From: Candidatus Sacchlamyda saccharinae
Lineage (GTDB): Bacteria > Chlamydiota > Chlamydiia > Chlamydiales > Rhabdochlamydiaceae
Reading direction: 5' to 3'
DNA length: 64,000 nucleotides
NCBI GenBank assembly: GCA_030408505.1
Contig: JAUHQI010000004.1
Span: 930,001 to 994,000, forward strand
How positions within the stretch are numbered: the stretch's first letter is position 1; every line of letters begins with the position of its first letter. The notes below the pieces were generated by a model. It ran no database searches. It was given only the letters and a program-made list of their open reading frames with translations, and was not told the origin of the DNA. This document shows positions 49,972 through 60,642 of this stretch, in pieces. Position numbers and translations under genes: made by a program.

Positions 49972-50985
49972 TTATAATTCTTTTGATTCCATATATTGCA
50001 ATAGGTCAACAACGCGAGTAGCATAACCCATTTCGTTGTCGTACCATGCGACGAGTTTGTAAAAACGACTATTCAAGGCGATTCCAGCTCCTTCATCAAA
50101 AATACACGAATAATGACTGCCAATAAAATCTGTTGAGACAACAGGTTCATTGGTGTATTGCATGATTCCTTTCATGGAGCCGTCAGCTGCACTTTTGAAT
50201 GCTGCGCAAATTTCTTCATAACTGGTCTCTTTTGTCACACGGACCGTTAGGTCCACGGCCGATACGTCAATCGTCGGTACGCGAAAGGCCATGCCAGTTA
50301 GTTTTCCCTTCACTTCTGGGATTGCAAGAGCTACTGCTTTTGCGGCTCCCGTAGAGGATGGGATAATGTTGGCCCCTGCTGCACGTCCTCCACGGAAATC
50401 CTTTTTTGAAGGACCGTCCACTGTTGGCTGTGTTGCAGTAACCGAGTGTATTGTTGTCATCAGCCCTTCCTCAATCCCAAAATTATCTAGGACAACTTTG
50501 GTAAGAGGAGCAAGGCAATTTGTTGTGCACGAGGCGTTGGATACGATTGTATGTTTTTTAGGATCGTATGTCAGGTGGTTAACTCCCATTACAAACGTGG
50601 GAATTTCACCTTTTCCAGGTGCAGATAAAATGACCCGTTTCGCCCCAGCTTGTATATGTTTTTGGGCGTCTTCAGGGTTTGTGAAAAGACCTGTCGACTC
50701 GATGACGTAGTCAATTTGTAGATCTTTCCATGGTAAATTTGCAGGATCACGCTCTGAGAGGACTATGGTCTTTTTCTCATCCACAATTATCGCATCCCCT
50801 TCTGCGCTCACAGAAAATTTAGGGCTGCTGTGAACAGAGTCATATTTAAGAAGATAAGCTAGGTTATCTGCTGGGACAAGGTCGTTGATCGCTACAACGT
50901 CGATGTCCTTGTGCTTTTCTGCGATAGTTCTAAACGCGAGTCTACCAATGCGTCCAAATCCGTTAATTGCGATGCGTATTGCCAT
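49972..50985 (-). CDS. gapA: Glyceraldehyde-3-phosphate dehydrogenase
   Basis: 337 residues. NAD motif INGFGRIGR at the N-terminus, catalytic cysteine in [12 protein letters not shown] near residue 155, and the substrate/phosphate segments [16 protein letters not shown] and WYDNEMGYA near the end. GGAGGTAA precedes the ATG. In Chlamydia gapA also follows rplQ, so this is conserved synteny rather than an accident. Glycolytic enzyme; may share the ribosomal operon transcript. Confidence 0.97.
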   Translation of the reverse strand: MAIRIAINGFGRIGRLAFRTIAEKHKDIDVVAINDLVPADNLAYLLKYDSVHSSPKFSVSAEGDAIIVDEKKTIVLSERDPANLPWKDLQIDYVIESTGLFTNPEDAQKHIQAGAKRVILSAPGKGEIPTFVMGVNHLTYDPKKHTIVSNASCTTNCLAPLTKVVLDNFGIEEGLMTTIHSVTATQPTVDGPSKKDFRGGRAAGANIIPSSTGAAKAVALAIPEVKGKLTGMAFRVPTIDVSAVDLTVRVTKETSYEEICAAFKSAADGSMKGIMQYTNEPVVSTDFIGSHYSCIFDEGAGIALNSRFYKLVAWYDNEMGYATRVVDLLQYMESKEL

Positions 50986-51046
50986 GTTTTACCTCCAGAC
51001 TCAGTTGAGCCATTTCAGCCTAATACTAGCAAGAAATTGAAGCAGA

Positions 51047-51073
51047 AGTAAAGCCCCGTTATGGAGCTTTACT
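51047..51073 (-). terminator. Stem-loop at the end of rplQ
   Basis: AGTAAAGC (51047-51054) and GCTTTACT (51066-51073) form an 8-bp stem, starting in the rplQ stop codon and followed in the RNA by TTCTGCTTC. It may terminate or attenuate transcription between the ribosomal genes and gapA. Confidence 0.5.
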
Positions 51074-51500
51074 CAGGGAGGTATTCGATGATACACTTGG
51101 CGCTTTGATCTCCTCTGCGAGTTCCAGCGGTTTTGATCAAGCGGGTGTATCCACCAGGACGCGCCGCAAAGCGGGGGCCTAGTACGTCAAATAATTTGTT
51201 AATCACTTTGCGATCCCCATTGTAAGATGAGGTATCCCCTTTTTTCGCAGCTCTGGCCTCTTTTGGAGTCAGGCTATTAAACCTAACCATAAGCTCCCCA
51301 ATGGCCTTCCTGCGTGTTGCCAAGGTATTTTTCTTAGCTAGAGTGACCATTTTATCGGCATCTCTCTTCAGAATTTTAGCCTTAGCTTCGGTCGTTACAA
51401 TCCGCTCATGTTCAATAAGAGATTTGAGCATATTTGCAACGAGACTACGACGGTGGCCAGTATTGCGGCCGAGCTTAAAGTTACCTTTGCGATGTCTCAT
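51069..51500 (-). CDS. rplQ: 50S ribosomal protein L17
   Basis: 143 residues with the L17 start [17 protein letters not shown]. The product is normal in length with a slightly long C-terminus. It overlaps rpoA by 4 bases, the usual rpoA-rplQ coupling, and marks the end of the ribosomal-protein cluster. Confidence 0.97.
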   Translation of the reverse strand: MRHRKGNFKLGRNTGHRRSLVANMLKSLIEHERIVTTEAKAKILKRDADKMVTLAKKNTLATRRKAIGELMVRFNSLTPKEARAAKKGDTSSYNGDRKVINKLFDVLGPRFAARPGGYTRLIKTAGTRRGDQSAKCIIEYLPE

Positions 51501-52591
51501 ACTTCTGTTCCTGCTTTTTCACTTTGGTATTGGGCAATGAGTTCTTTTACGTTATCTAGTGTTATGCCAAGCCTACTCAGGTCCATTCCAAGGTGAAGTC
51601 CCATTTCTTCGAGTTTTGCTTTGATCTCGTTAAGCGACTTCTTTCCAAAATTACGGAATCTTAGCATATCCGACTCAGGCATGATCACGAGTTCTGCAAT
51701 CGTATCAATGTCAGCTCCAGCGAGACAGTTCGTGGAACGGACAGACAGCTCAATCTCATCGATTCGAAGAGCGAGCTTTTGCATCAGTGCATCTTTGTCT
51801 GTGTCATTATCTTCTTCACCTTCATCAAATGTGATGGCTTCGGTTTTAATCTCTTTGAAGATATCAAAATGGTGAATTCCAATCTGAGTAGCGAACGAAA
51901 GAGCTTCCTCTGGAGTAATTCTTCCATCTGTTGTGACTTCAAGAATCAATTTATCGAAGTCGGTCACTTGTCCAACACGGGTATTTTCTACAAAGTAGTT
52001 CACAAGTCGAACGGGCGAGAAAATCGAATCAATAACGATTTCATCTACTACTTTATCAAAGTCGTGTCGCTCAGAAGGGACGTATCCTCTCCCAATAGCC
52101 ACTTTCACGTCAATCCGCTTCGTCATGGGTTTTGTCACATGAAAAACGACGAGATCTGGGTTGACAATGTCGAATTCAGTATCACCAAGGAACTGTTTTA
52201 GAGTAATGGGGCACTGTCCATCATTTTTGTCGAGATCATCTGCTGTCACTTCAAGTGTATTGACAACCATTTTTGGTCGGCGTGAGCCACTTTCGTCGTC
52301 TGTTGGCAGTTTGCGAAGAAGGGCCCCTTTTAGGTTTAGGACGATATGGGTCATATCCTCGATTATTCCCTCAACGGCCATATATTCGTGGGGAACTCCC
52401 TCGATACGGACGGATACAATAGCAGGAGCTTCCATCGAATTCAGAAGAATTCGACGCAAGGCATTGCCCATAGTATGTCCAAATCCTCGTTCAAAGGGCT
52501 CTGCTACAAAGCGCGCGGAGTTTTTGTCCTTCGATGCTTCTGAGAGTTTGATTTTGCTCGGCAATTCAAATTTGCCATATCTCACGGCCAT
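51497..52591 (-). CDS. rpoA: RNA polymerase alpha subunit
   Basis: 364 residues. The N-terminal assembly domain has [22 protein letters not shown]; the C-terminal domain with [20 protein letters not shown] binds DNA UP elements and regulators. At 364 residues it is longer than the E. coli protein (329), mainly in the linker and C-terminal tail, as in other chlamydiae. Lies between rpsK and rplQ. Confidence 0.97.
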   Translation of the reverse strand: MAVRYGKFELPSKIKLSEASKDKNSARFVAEPFERGFGHTMGNALRRILLNSMEAPAIVSVRIEGVPHEYMAVEGIIEDMTHIVLNLKGALLRKLPTDDESGSRRPKMVVNTLEVTADDLDKNDGQCPITLKQFLGDTEFDIVNPDLVVFHVTKPMTKRIDVKVAIGRGYVPSERHDFDKVVDEIVIDSIFSPVRLVNYFVENTRVGQVTDFDKLILEVTTDGRITPEEALSFATQIGIHHFDIFKEIKTEAITFDEGEEDNDTDKDALMQKLALRIDEIELSVRSTNCLAGADIDTIAELVIMPESDMLRFRNFGKKSLNEIKAKLEEMGLHLGMDLSRLGITLDNVKELIAQYQSEKAGTEV

Positions 52592-52622
52592 AGTTTTCTC
52601 CTATCCTATTATTGGCTAATCC

Positions 52623-53042
52623 TTAAACGCGGCGTCTTTTGCGTGGTCGACAGCCGTTGTGTGGAACTGGGGTTTTATCTCGTATTAATGTGATGATCAG
52701 GCCCGCACTCTGCAGTCCTCGAACAGCAGATTCACGCCCGGCCCCAGGGCCCTTAAGGTTCACTTCTACTTCTTTCATTCCCATTGCTGCTGCGGCTTTG
52801 CCTGCGTCTTGTGCGGCGAGAGTGGCAGCAAACGCTGAGGATTTTCTCGATCCAGAAAAATTAACTTTACCAGCTGATGCCCACGAAATAACATTTCCTA
52901 CTAGGTCAGTAATGCTAACAATCGTGTTGTTAAATGTGGCACTTACATGTGCAATACCGCTGGGAACACTCTTTTGGTGCTTCTTCTTTGGACGGGCTCC
53001 GGTTTTTTTCATTGCCCCTTTCTGCATATCTTGCTTAGCCAA
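52623..53042 (-). CDS. rpsK: 30S ribosomal protein S11
   Basis: 139 residues; conserved [18 protein letters not shown] and [19 protein letters not shown], ending [13 protein letters not shown]. The N-terminal ~20 basic residues are an extension commonly seen in S11. Separated from rpoA by 31 bp. Confidence 0.97.
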   Translation of the reverse strand: MAKQDMQKGAMKKTGARPKKKHQKSVPSGIAHVSATFNNTIVSITDLVGNVISWASAGKVNFSGSRKSSAFAATLAAQDAGKAAAAMGMKEVEVNLKGPGAGRESAVRGLQSAGLIITLIRDKTPVPHNGCRPRKRRRV

Positions 53043-53061
53043 TGCTTACTCCTTCAAATTA

Positions 53062-53439
53062 CTATTTAGCGGGTTTCTTCTTTCCGGCTATTGATTTCTT
53101 CTTCCCTTTTCTGGTCCGCGCATTACACTGTGTGCTCTGTCCGCGAACTGGGAGTCCTGAGCGATGTCTTAGCCCTCGGTATGAGTGAATGCTAATGAGG
53201 CGCTTAATGTTGTTTTGGACCTGTCTTCTTAAATCCCCTTCAACGACGTACTCAGACTGGAGCATCCCATTCAGGCGTCCAATGTCTTCTTCAGTCAGTT
53301 GTCTCGCGCGCATATTGGGATCTAAGTTCAGTTTACCGATCACTTCATTTGATGTTTTCAGTCCAATTCCCTGGATGTAGGTCAAGCTGATGACCAAGCG
53401 CTTGTTATCAGGGATATCAACTCCAATGACTCGTGGCAT
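53062..53439 (-). CDS. rpsM: 30S ribosomal protein S13
   Basis: 125 residues, PRVIGVDIPDNKRLVISLTYIQ start and SYRGLRHRSGLPVRGQ near the end. Between it and secY are 98 bp without rpmJ, which many bacteria place here. Confidence 0.97.
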   Translation of the reverse strand: MPRVIGVDIPDNKRLVISLTYIQGIGLKTSNEVIGKLNLDPNMRARQLTEEDIGRLNGMLQSEYVVEGDLRRQVQNNIKRLISIHSYRGLRHRSGLPVRGQSTQCNARTRKGKKKSIAGKKKPAK

Positions 53440-53537
53440 TTAAAATTCCTTTTGTTCCTAGGCAGTAAATTCTACCATAAGATTTGTTTAATCACAAGGG
53501 GGTAATCTCGCGGTTGCAAATAGAAAAAATTACTTTG

Positions 53538-54908
53538 CTAGCCCCTTCGCCCTCTTCCTTTCTTCATAAATCCTTCATACCGCTTCATAAGCATATGAGA
53601 TTCGACCTGCTTGGTGGTATCGAGTACCACACCCACCATAATGAGGAGGGAGGTTCCACCAAAAAAATAACTAATACTTGGATCCACTTTGAGCAGTTTT
53701 CCAATAATCGAAGGGAGTACGGCAATCAAAGAGAGAAATATAGCCCCTGCAAAAGTGATCCGATTCATGGTTTCTTCTAAATAATCTTGTGTGGGCTTGC
53801 CTTGGCGGATTCCTGGGATAAAGGCACCATTTTTCTTCATATCAGAAGCGATTTGCTCAGGATGAAACTGTGTTGCAGTCCAAAAGTAGGTAAAGAAAAT
53901 AATAAGTAATACGAAGAACATCGAGTAAACTCCACTACCAGGAGCTAGCCACTTTGAGAGGTTACCTAGCCAACTGTTCTGTCCAGCTAGCTGTCCGATC
54001 GTAGCTGGGAACATGAGTAGCGAGGATGCAAAAATCACTGGGATGACTCCCGCGTAGTTCACTTTTAGAGGGATGAATGCTCTTCCCCCTTGTGTCTCAT
54101 GTCTACCCACAACACGTCGAGCGTATTGAAGAGGTATTTTACGCTGGCCTTGGATCACAAGGATTGTTCCTATAATGATGAAGACGAACACGGTCATCAA
54201 GGCGACAAGTGATGGGAATGAAAGTTGACCTGGCTCTTGGGAGTCGAGGTTCAGTTTACGGATAATTGCGCCAATCGTCGTTGGAAGAGAAGAAAGAATT
54301 CCCAGGGTAATGATCAAACTAATCCCATTGCCTACTCCCCTTTCTGTGATCTGCTCACCGATCCACATAAGCAACATTGTGCCTGCGGTCATTGTGCATA
54401 TAATCATGAGGAAATATAGCCATGGGACATCAAAAGCTGTGACGCTAAGCAATTGGGAAACAATAATACCAGGCTGACTAGCATTGAGACTTAAAATGTA
54501 TCTTCCAAAAAGGATTGCTTGAAAAGAGGCTAACACAATCGTAAGAAAACGGGTCCATTTCCCTACTTTCCTTTTGCCAATCTCTGGGCTCTCCTTCATT
54601 TCCCTTTGGAGCGAAGGCATGAGAGCCATCATCAGCTGCATAATGATTGATGCAGAGATATAAGGCATGACTCCTAAAGCAATGATAGTCATCTGTGCAA
54701 AAGCACCGCCTGAGAAGACGTCCATCATTTGGAAAAGGTTCTGACTTCCTCCCATCGCTTTCTTAAATAGATCTACCGCTAGGTCTCCATTGATTCCGGG
54801 TACGGGAATATAGGCACCAATTCGGCAAATAACGAGCATAAGAAGAGTAAATGCAATCTTCTTTCTAAGCTCTTCGACAGAAAATATGCGAAGGAGTCCG
54901 CTAATCAT
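53538..54908 (-). CDS. secY: Preprotein translocase channel SecY
   Basis: 456 residues, ten transmembrane segments, forming the Sec channel with SecE/SecG. Family landmarks include [29 protein letters not shown] and the cytosolic loop [13 protein letters not shown]. It serves the many signal-peptide proteins of this window. Starts 3 bases from rplO. Confidence 0.97.
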   Translation of the reverse strand: MISGLLRIFSVEELRKKIAFTLLMLVICRIGAYIPVPGINGDLAVDLFKKAMGGSQNLFQMMDVFSGGAFAQMTIIALGVMPYISASIIMQLMMALMPSLQREMKESPEIGKRKVGKWTRFLTIVLASFQAILFGRYILSLNASQPGIIVSQLLSVTAFDVPWLYFLMIICTMTAGTMLLMWIGEQITERGVGNGISLIITLGILSSLPTTIGAIIRKLNLDSQEPGQLSFPSLVALMTVFVFIIIGTILVIQGQRKIPLQYARRVVGRHETQGGRAFIPLKVNYAGVIPVIFASSLLMFPATIGQLAGQNSWLGNLSKWLAPGSGVYSMFFVLLIIFFTYFWTATQFHPEQIASDMKKNGAFIPGIRQGKPTQDYLEETMNRITFAGAIFLSLIAVLPSIIGKLLKVDPSISYFFGGTSLLIMVGVVLDTTKQVESHMLMKRYEGFMKKGRGRRG

Positions 54909-54910
54909 GT

Positions 54911-55372
54911 CTAACCTTTGGTTATCTCTTCAAAAGAGATTCCATTTTTTTCTAGTTTTTCTTTTGCTGACTTAGAAAAGCGATGTGCTTGAATTTTTAC
55001 TTTTTTCGTTAGCTCGCCTTGGCCAAGAATTTTAATTCCACCAGGAACAAGTCTTGGTGAAAGTCCTTTTTCTCGTAGGCTCTCATAATTCACCGTTTCA
55101 CCGTCATCATAGTGAGCCTCTAGTAGAGAAAGGTTGAGACTTAAGGTCTCTTTATGGAAACGACCATTAAGGAAACCACGTTTCGGTAGTTTTCTGAAGA
55201 ATGGAAGTTGTCCCCCTTCTTGAGGGCCTCTAGTTTTATAACCGCTTCGGGCTTTAGATCCTTTAGAACCTCTATTAGAGGTCTTTCCACGATTTGAACC
55301 TGGTCCACGGCCTACTCGCTGTACTTTTGACGCAGAGCGATGGGTGTTTTTTAAATTGGCGAGATTGATCAT
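54911..55372 (-). CDS. rplO: 50S ribosomal protein L15
   Basis: 153 residues with the Gly/Arg/Lys-rich N-terminus [19 protein letters not shown] and GFKTRG-like [17 protein letters not shown]. Its start overlaps the rpsE stop by 4 bases. An rpmD gene, often located just upstream, is absent. Confidence 0.96.
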   Translation of the reverse strand: MINLANLKNTHRSASKVQRVGRGPGSNRGKTSNRGSKGSKARSGYKTRGPQEGGQLPFFRKLPKRGFLNGRFHKETLSLNLSLLEAHYDDGETVNYESLREKGLSPRLVPGGIKILGQGELTKKVKIQAHRFSKSAKEKLEKNGISFEEITKG

Positions 55373-55869
55373 TTTTTGCCTCTAATTTCTAAACTCTCAT
55401 TTCTATTTCTGAGCGATTCAAGTGCTTTAAATGTTGCACGTACTTGGTTTAGTGGGTTGTTACAACCCAGGCTTTTAGCTACAACGTTTTTAACTCCACC
55501 CATTTCAAGAACAGAACGGATTTTTGATCCTGCAACAACACCTGCTCCTTCGGGAGCTGGCTTCAGCATTACTTTGGCTCCGTCCCAATCCATAATCACT
55601 TCGTGAGGAATAGTAGACTCTTCCATCTCAAAAGTGAGAACGTTTTTGCGTGCTGCCTCAGTTCCTTTTCGTATAGCGTCAGCAACCTCATTGGCTTTTG
55701 CAAAACCAAGTCCTACATGACCCTGGCCGTCTCCGATGAGAATTAGAGCAGAAAAACTAAATTTTCTTCCCCCTTTGACCACTTTCGAACAGCGGTTGAT
55801 ATAAAGGACTTTTTCTTCGAAGTCGGTGCTGATTTCTTCAGCTTTCTTGTAGCGATTTTTTTCTGCCAT
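55369..55869 (-). CDS. rpsE: 30S ribosomal protein S5
   Basis: 166 residues with RCSKVVKGGRKFSFSALI, GDGQGHVGLGFAKANEV and the C-terminal VVAKSLGCNNPLNQVRAT. Standard for S5; overlaps rplO by 4 bases and lies 11 bases after rplR. Confidence 0.97.
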   Translation of the reverse strand: MAEKNRYKKAEEISTDFEEKVLYINRCSKVVKGGRKFSFSALILIGDGQGHVGLGFAKANEVADAIRKGTEAARKNVLTFEMEESTIPHEVIMDWDGAKVMLKPAPEGAGVVAGSKIRSVLEMGGVKNVVAKSLGCNNPLNQVRATFKALESLRNRNESLEIRGKK

Positions 55870-55880
55870 GTTTGGTTTCC

Positions 55881-56252
55881 TTAAAACTTTAAGCCTTCAG
55901 AGCGAGCAGCATCGGCCATCTCAGCAATGATTCCATGATATTTATATGAGCCACGATCAAATACAACTTTCTCAATCTTATTCTTCTTGGCTTCCTTAGC
56001 AATAAGCTTGCCAATTTCTTTGGCCGCTTCTTTGGATTTCTTGGCATGAGCAGAGTCTTTAAACTCTTTGCTCATTGTTCCAATTCCAACAAGAGTAGCA
56101 TGGCTCTCATCGTCAATGATTTGGGCAAGCAAATGCTTGTTTGAGCGAAAAACTGTAAGACGAGGCTTTAAGCTTGTCCCACGAACGGTTTTTCGAACTC
56201 TAAGCGCTCTTCGCTTGCGCCTAACGTTTCTATTTTTAAGGCGATTTTCCAT
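55881..56252 (-). CDS. rplR: 50S ribosomal protein L18
   Basis: 123 residues, 5S-rRNA-binding: RRKRALRVRKTVRGT at the N-terminus, FRSNKHLLAQIIDD, and the ending FDRGSYKYHGIIAEMADAAR. Start and rplF stop share one base. Confidence 0.97.
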   Translation of the reverse strand: MENRLKNRNVRRKRRALRVRKTVRGTSLKPRLTVFRSNKHLLAQIIDDESHATLVGIGTMSKEFKDSAHAKKSKEAAKEIGKLIAKEAKKNKIEKVVFDRGSYKYHGIIAEMADAARSEGLKF

Positions 56253-56794
56253 TATTTACCCTTTGCAGCTTTTCCAGCTTTTTTACGTACATATTCATTC
56301 TCATAACGCACACCCTTACCTTTATAAGGTTCAGGGGGTCTTAGAGCTCGGACAGTAGCAGCGAATTGGCCAACTACTTGTTTGTCTATGCCATCGATAA
56401 TGATCGTTGTAGATTTCTCTACCTTAACATTTATTCCTTGGGGGATTTCCACTTTTGTTGGGTGGGAAAATCCAAGCTGAAGATCTAACAAGTTCCCAGC
56501 AACAGCAGCTCGGTAACCTACTCCAATTAGCGACAGGCGCTTCTCAAATCCTTTTTCAACACCAACTACCATGTTGTTGATTAAAGATCGATACAGGCCG
56601 TGCATAGCGCTTGGCAATTGACTTTGCTCATCACGTGTCACAAGAACTTGAGTTTCTTCAACGGCAACTTCAATGCCATCTTTTACATCAACTTCTAGCT
56701 GGCCTTTTGGCCCTTTGACATTGACTTTGTTTCCTGCTTTCTTCACTTCTACTCCACCCGGCAGGGGGATGGGAGAATTTCCGTAGCGCGACAT
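56252..56794 (-). CDS. rplF: 50S ribosomal protein L6
   Basis: 180 residues with the two L6 repeats; GYRAAVAGNLLDLQLGFSHP and the signature PEPYKGKGVRYENEYVRKK near the end. Normal length. Confidence 0.97.
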   Translation of the reverse strand: MSRYGNSPIPLPGGVEVKKAGNKVNVKGPKGQLEVDVKDGIEVAVEETQVLVTRDEQSQLPSAMHGLYRSLINNMVVGVEKGFEKRLSLIGVGYRAAVAGNLLDLQLGFSHPTKVEIPQGINVKVEKSTTIIIDGIDKQVVGQFAATVRALRPPEPYKGKGVRYENEYVRKKAGKAAKGK

Positions 56795-56805
56795 ATACGA
56801 TTACC

Positions 56806-57195
56806 TCACCAAATATAGCACAATAGTTCTCCACCCAACTTCTCTTTGCGGGCAGCTTCACCTTCAATAATTCCTTTATTCGTCGATAGGATTGCGATAC
56901 CAAGACCACCAAGGATCCTTGGGATATCTGCATGCCCTATATAGCGACGAAGTCCGGGTTTGGATATTCTTTTTAGACCATTTACAACTGACTTTCTATC
57001 TTTAGCATAACGCAAGACAACGCGGAGTGTTTGCTTTTCTTTGTTCGTTAGAACATCTTTAACAAACCCTTGTTCAAGCAACACTTTTGCAATGTTTTCT
57101 TTTGCCTTGCTAAGGGGCATATCTACATAGCCATGTTTCTGTTCTTTTGCATTGCGAATTCGTGTCAGAAAGTCTGAAATTGGATCATGTAACAT
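56806..57195 (-). CDS. rpsH: 30S ribosomal protein S8
   Basis: 129 residues beginning MLHDPISDFLTRIRNAKEQ, ending STNKGIIEGEAARKEKLGGE then LCYIW, as in S8. Directly abuts rplE. The translational repressor role of E. coli S8 is not evident here. Confidence 0.97.
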   Translation of the reverse strand: MLHDPISDFLTRIRNAKEQKHGYVDMPLSKAKENIAKVLLEQGFVKDVLTNKEKQTLRVVLRYAKDRKSVVNGLKRISKPGLRRYIGHADIPRILGGLGIAILSTNKGIIEGEAARKEKLGGELLCYIW

Positions 57196-57744
57196 CTATT
57201 TTTCTACCTTTTCTTTAAATGGAACTCCAAGAGCTTTGAGTAGTTCGTAGCACTCGTCATCTGTTCTAGCTGACGTTACAAACGTGATACTCATCCCTTG
57301 TGTTCTTTTCACTTCATCCAGATTTAACTCTGGGAAAACTTGCTGGTCATCAAGGCCAAGGGTGAAATTCCCCTGTCCATCGCACTTATAAGGAAAGCCC
57401 CTAAAGTCACGAATACGCGGAGACACAATATTGCAAAACCGATCAACAAAGTCGAACATTCGCTTGCGTCTTAGTGTCACTTTCGCACCAATTGCTTGTC
57501 CCTCACGGAGCTTAAAGTTCGCAACAGACTTTTTCGCACGCATTTCGACAGGCTTTTGTCCAGAAAGCATTCTTAGCTCTTTGACACAATCCTGCATTAC
57601 GTTCTTGTCACGAATAGCTTCTCCAACTCCCATATTGATCACTACCTTAGTAAGGTGTGGAATCAGCATGGAGTTCGCGTAAGAAAACTGCTCTTGGAGC
57701 TTTTTTCTGACTTCTTCTTTGTATTTTTTTTGTAATCTTGACAT
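57196..57744 (-). CDS. rplE: 50S ribosomal protein L5
   Basis: 182 residues, 5S rRNA-binding, with [20 protein letters not shown] and [20 protein letters not shown] plus the ending [19 protein letters not shown]. Followed immediately by rpsH; rpsN, often placed between them, is absent. Confidence 0.97.
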   Translation of the reverse strand: MSRLQKKYKEEVRKKLQEQFSYANSMLIPHLTKVVINMGVGEAIRDKNVMQDCVKELRMLSGQKPVEMRAKKSVANFKLREGQAIGAKVTLRRKRMFDFVDRFCNIVSPRIRDFRGFPYKCDGQGNFTLGLDDQQVFPELNLDEVKRTQGMSITFVTSARTDDECYELLKALGVPFKEKVEK

Positions 57745-57747
57745 CGT

Positions 57748-58083
57748 TTAGTCTTTAGTTTTCTTTACTTCACGGGTTATCACTTCTTTGCCAGCCTTGA
57801 CATAGAAGAGCTCTTTCTTTCCACCTGTTGTAGTCTTCACTTTGACTTTCACAGGTTTACCTTCTTCATCGCAGAGGCTCACGTTAGAAATGTGGACAGG
57901 TCCCTCAATTTCTATAATTCCAGGTTGCATACGTTGTTTTGGCTTCACATGCTTCTTTCGGATGTTTAGTCCTTCAACAACAATACGCTGTCCTTTTCGT
58001 GCAAGGACTTTGCCCACTTGGCCTTTTTCATTCCCTGCGAGTATGACGACTTTATCGCCTGTTCGGATCCACTTATTACTCAT
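57748..58083 (-). CDS. rplX: 50S ribosomal protein L24
   Basis: 111 residues; KOW motif GDKVVILAGNEKGQVGKVLA near the start and the conserved GLNIRKKHVKPKQR. Lies between rplN and rplE in the usual order. Confidence 0.96.
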   Translation of the reverse strand: MSNKWIRTGDKVVILAGNEKGQVGKVLARKGQRIVVEGLNIRKKHVKPKQRMQPGIIEIEGPVHISNVSLCDEEGKPVKVKVKTTTGGKKELFYVKAGKEVITREVKKTKD

Positions 58084-58091
58084 AATCTCTC

Positions 58092-58460
58092 CTAGATGAC
58101 CTCCGGTGCCAAAGAGGTGATTTTAATAAATCCACCTTCTCGAATTTCACGAGCAACAGGACCAAATATGCGAGATCCTTTTGGGTTGTTTTTGTCATCG
58201 ATAATCACACAGCTATTGTCATAAAAGCGGATCGTAGAGCCATCTTTTCGGCGGATGCTCTTCTTAGTTCGTACGATGACACATCGAACGACTTCCCCTT
58301 TTTTAACACTTCCAGTAGGGGCTGCTTCTTTGACGGAACAGATGATCACATCACCCACCCCTGCATAACGTCTCTTAGAGCCGCCGAGCACTTTAAAACA
58401 GCACACTCTTTTTGCGCCAGTATTGTCTGCTACTTGTAAATCGGATTCTTGTTGAATCAT
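58092..58460 (-). CDS. rplN: 50S ribosomal protein L14
   Basis: 122 residues, [19 protein letters not shown] start and the ending ARELREG-like [21 protein letters not shown] region. Full length, standard family. Confidence 0.97.
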   Translation of the reverse strand: MIQQESDLQVADNTGAKRVCCFKVLGGSKRRYAGVGDVIICSVKEAAPTGSVKKGEVVRCVIVRTKKSIRRKDGSTIRFYDNSCVIIDDKNNPKGSRIFGPVAREIREGGFIKITSLAPEVI

Positions 58461-58462
58461 TT

Positions 58463-58711
58463 CTATGCACCTATCACTTCCATGACTCTCCAGCGCTTAA
58501 GCTTTGAGAGGGGTCTGGTTTCTACAATGCGCACTTTTGTTCCAACTTCTAAGTCTTGGATTTCATTGTGCGCGTAATATTTCTTTCCTCGAATGACGAC
58601 TTTCTGTAGTTGAGGGTGTCGAATTTTGCGGTCAACGCGTACTGTGACGGTCTTCTGCATTTTGTTAGAGACGACAACACCTTCTCGTACTTTTTGATTT
58701 CCTGCTTCCAT
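58463..58711 (-). CDS. rpsQ: 30S ribosomal protein S17
   Basis: 82 residues: [20 protein letters not shown], then [20 protein letters not shown] and the [11 protein letters not shown] ending typical of S17. Confidence 0.96.
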   Translation of the reverse strand: MEAGNQKVREGVVVSNKMQKTVTVRVDRKIRHPQLQKVVIRGKKYYAHNEIQDLEVGTKVRIVETRPLSKLKRWRVMEVIGA

Positions 58712-58714
58712 GGT

Positions 58715-58915
58715 TTAAACCTTATCTCCCTTTCTATTGAGGAGTGTGAGTATTCTCGCACGATCTCTCTTTTTCTTACGCAAAAGATGTGGCTTATCAA
58801 TCTTTCGCGTTGTGCTAATCTCATTCTTCATTTCAAAAATACTTTTTGATAGGTCATGAAACATCGCTTTCAGTTCTTCTACAGACTGGTCTTTAAATTC
58901 TTTCATTGTATCCAT
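58715..58915 (-). CDS. rpmC: 50S ribosomal protein L29
   Basis: 66 residues, helical: MKEFKDQSVEELKAMFHDLS and RDRARILTLLNRK, the L29 pattern. Sits between rplP and rpsQ as always. Confidence 0.95.
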   Translation of the reverse strand: MDTMKEFKDQSVEELKAMFHDLSKSIFEMKNEISTTRKIDKPHLLRKKKRDRARILTLLNRKGDKV

Positions 58916-58917
58916 TA

Positions 58918-59337
58918 CTATACTTCCTCCACTCGACGTACGAATCGGGTACGGATTGAGAGCTTTGCTGCTGCAAGGCGTAGGGCTATCTGAGCTTCCT
59001 CTTCCTTGACTCCTCCTACCTCGAAAAGTATCCGACCTGGTCGCACTACGGCAACCCAGTGGTCAGGACTTCCTTTTCCTTTACCCATTCTCGTTTCAGC
59101 AGGCTTCTTTGAAATTGGCTTATCCGGAAAAATGCGGATCCAAACTTGGCCTTTTCTTTGAAAGTGGCGGTTAATCGCAACACGGCATGCCTCAATTTGT
59201 TTGTGGTTGATATGACCACGATCAAGAGCTTGCATTCCAAAATCGCCAAAGTCGACGAAGTTTCCGCCTTTACTCAATCCTCGGTGGCTGCCTTTTTGCT
59301 GCTTCCGGTATTTTGTTCTCTGTGGCATGAGAGCCAT
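58918..59337 (-). CDS. rplP: 50S ribosomal protein L16
   Basis: 139 residues; [20 protein letters not shown] start, [20 protein letters not shown] and [14 protein letters not shown], near the aminoglycoside/evernimicin-related surface of the 50S. Either of two Mets near the N-terminus could start it. Confidence 0.96.
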   Translation of the reverse strand: MALMPQRTKYRKQQKGSHRGLSKGGNFVDFGDFGMQALDRGHINHKQIEACRVAINRHFQRKGQVWIRIFPDKPISKKPAETRMGKGKGSPDHWVAVVRPGRILFEVGGVKEEEAQIALRLAAAKLSIRTRFVRRVEEV

Positions 59338-59353
59338 AGCACTTTACTCCTAA

Positions 59354-59986
59354 TTACTTAAGCTTTTCTTCGCCCTTATTGATCCAGACCTTCACTCCAA
59401 TAGAGCCGTAGGTTGTCTCAGCGCGTGCGGTTGCATAATCTATATCTGCTCGAAGTGTATGCAAAGGGATTCTCCCCTCTTTGTACCATTCGGTTCGGGC
59501 AATCTCAGCTCCACCTACACGTCCGGAAATTTGTACTTTAATTCCAGCCGCACCGGCAGCCATAGTGGCTTCCAGTGTTTTTTTCAGAACTCGTCTAAAT
59601 GGAATTCTACGAGTAAGCTGTTTAGCAATGCCTTCTGCTACTAATTTTGAATCGAGATCGGGTCTTTTAATCTCTTCAACTTCGATCCAGATGTCTTTTC
59701 CTGTGAATTTCTTTAAATCTTTCTTTAAAGCTTCAATCTCTACCCCTTTCTTCCCAATCACGAGACCTGGACGGGCTGTATGGATCGTCACTTCAATCTT
59801 TCCGCTCATTCGCTTAATCGTAATTTGTGAGCTTCCAACGCAAGCTGGGCGGCTATTTAAAAAACTTCGAATCTGTCTGTCTTCTTTTAAGAGATTTCCA
59901 AATTCTTGCTTGTTAGCAAACCAGACAGAGCGCCAGCGCTTATTCAATACAAGTCGAAATCCTGTGGGGGATGTCTTTTGTCCCAT
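59354..59986 (-). CDS. rpsC: 30S ribosomal protein S3
   Basis: 210 residues with MGQKTSPTGFRLVLNKRW at the start, the KH domain ARPGLVIGKKGVEIEALK and the C-terminal GRVGGAEIARTEWYKEGRIP. Normal S3. Confidence 0.97.
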   Translation of the reverse strand: MGQKTSPTGFRLVLNKRWRSVWFANKQEFGNLLKEDRQIRSFLNSRPACVGSSQITIKRMSGKIEVTIHTARPGLVIGKKGVEIEALKKDLKKFTGKDIWIEVEEIKRPDLDSKLVAEGIAKQLTRRIPFRRVLKKTLEATMAAGAAGIKVQISGRVGGAEIARTEWYKEGRIPLHTLRADIDYATARAETTYGSIGVKVWINKGEEKLK

Positions 59987-60010
59987 TAATGCTACTCCTA
60001 ATTCTAGCTT

Positions 60011-60343
60011 TTACGCTTTCACAACCACGGTAAAGTGGCTGGTCCGCTTCTTGATAGGGGCTCTACCACCGCGGTTTTTTGGTTTTGCTCTTTTAATAAT
60101 TGGTCCTGGATCTACTCGCACTTCATGCACCATCAGATCTCTTCTTTGCACGCCGTGTATAGTTTCGGCATTTGCAATAGCGCTTTTCAATGTCTTGAGA
60201 AGAAGGGCTCCCCCTTTCAATCCACTGTACTGAAGCTGTACTACGGCATCTTCAGCCGAACGTCCTCGAATCAACCCAGCTGCAAGTCGTGCCTTTCTTG
60301 GCGCAATGCGGATGTATTTGGTCAATGATCTCGATTGTTTCAT
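60011..60343 (-). CDS. rplV: 50S ribosomal protein L22
   Basis: 110 residues with YIRIAPRKARLAAGLIRGRS and the exit-tunnel loop region PGPIIKRAKPKNRGGRAPI, ending SHFTVVV. Order rpsS-rplV-rpsC is conserved. Confidence 0.97.
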   Translation of the reverse strand: MKQSRSLTKYIRIAPRKARLAAGLIRGRSAEDAVVQLQYSGLKGGALLLKTLKSAIANAETIHGVQRRDLMVHEVRVDPGPIIKRAKPKNRGGRAPIKKRTSHFTVVVKA

Positions 60344-60347
60344 TTTG

Positions 60348-60635
60348 TTATCCTTTCTTTGCAGTTGCGACTGCTTTCTTCACTGGGTGGCCTTTAAATG
60401 TCCTAGTAGGAGAAAATTCCCCTAAGCGGTGTCCGACCATGTTCTCTGACACAAAGACTTGAAGGAATTTTTTTCCGTTGTGTACTTCAAATGTATGACC
60501 CACCATGTCTGGCGTAATCATAGAACGGCGCGACCAGGTCTTAATGACATTCTTTGTTCCTTCATTATTCTGCTTGAGCACCTTGTCCATTAGATGGTGG
60601 TCAACAAAGGGTCCTTTTCTCAGAGATCTTCCCAT
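60348..60635 (-). CDS. rpsS: 30S ribosomal protein S19
   Basis: 95 residues: [37 protein letters not shown] and [16 protein letters not shown]. Standard S19. Confidence 0.97.
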   Translation of the reverse strand: MGRSLRKGPFVDHHLMDKVLKQNNEGTKNVIKTWSRRSMITPDMVGHTFEVHNGKKFLQVFVSENMVGHRLGEFSPTRTFKGHPVKKAVATAKKG

Positions 60636-60642
60636 ATTTTTC

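Noticed and set aside
53440-53537. rpmJ (L36) between secY and rpsM
   Set aside because: None of the frames in these 98 bp gives the short Cys/His-rich L36 pattern.
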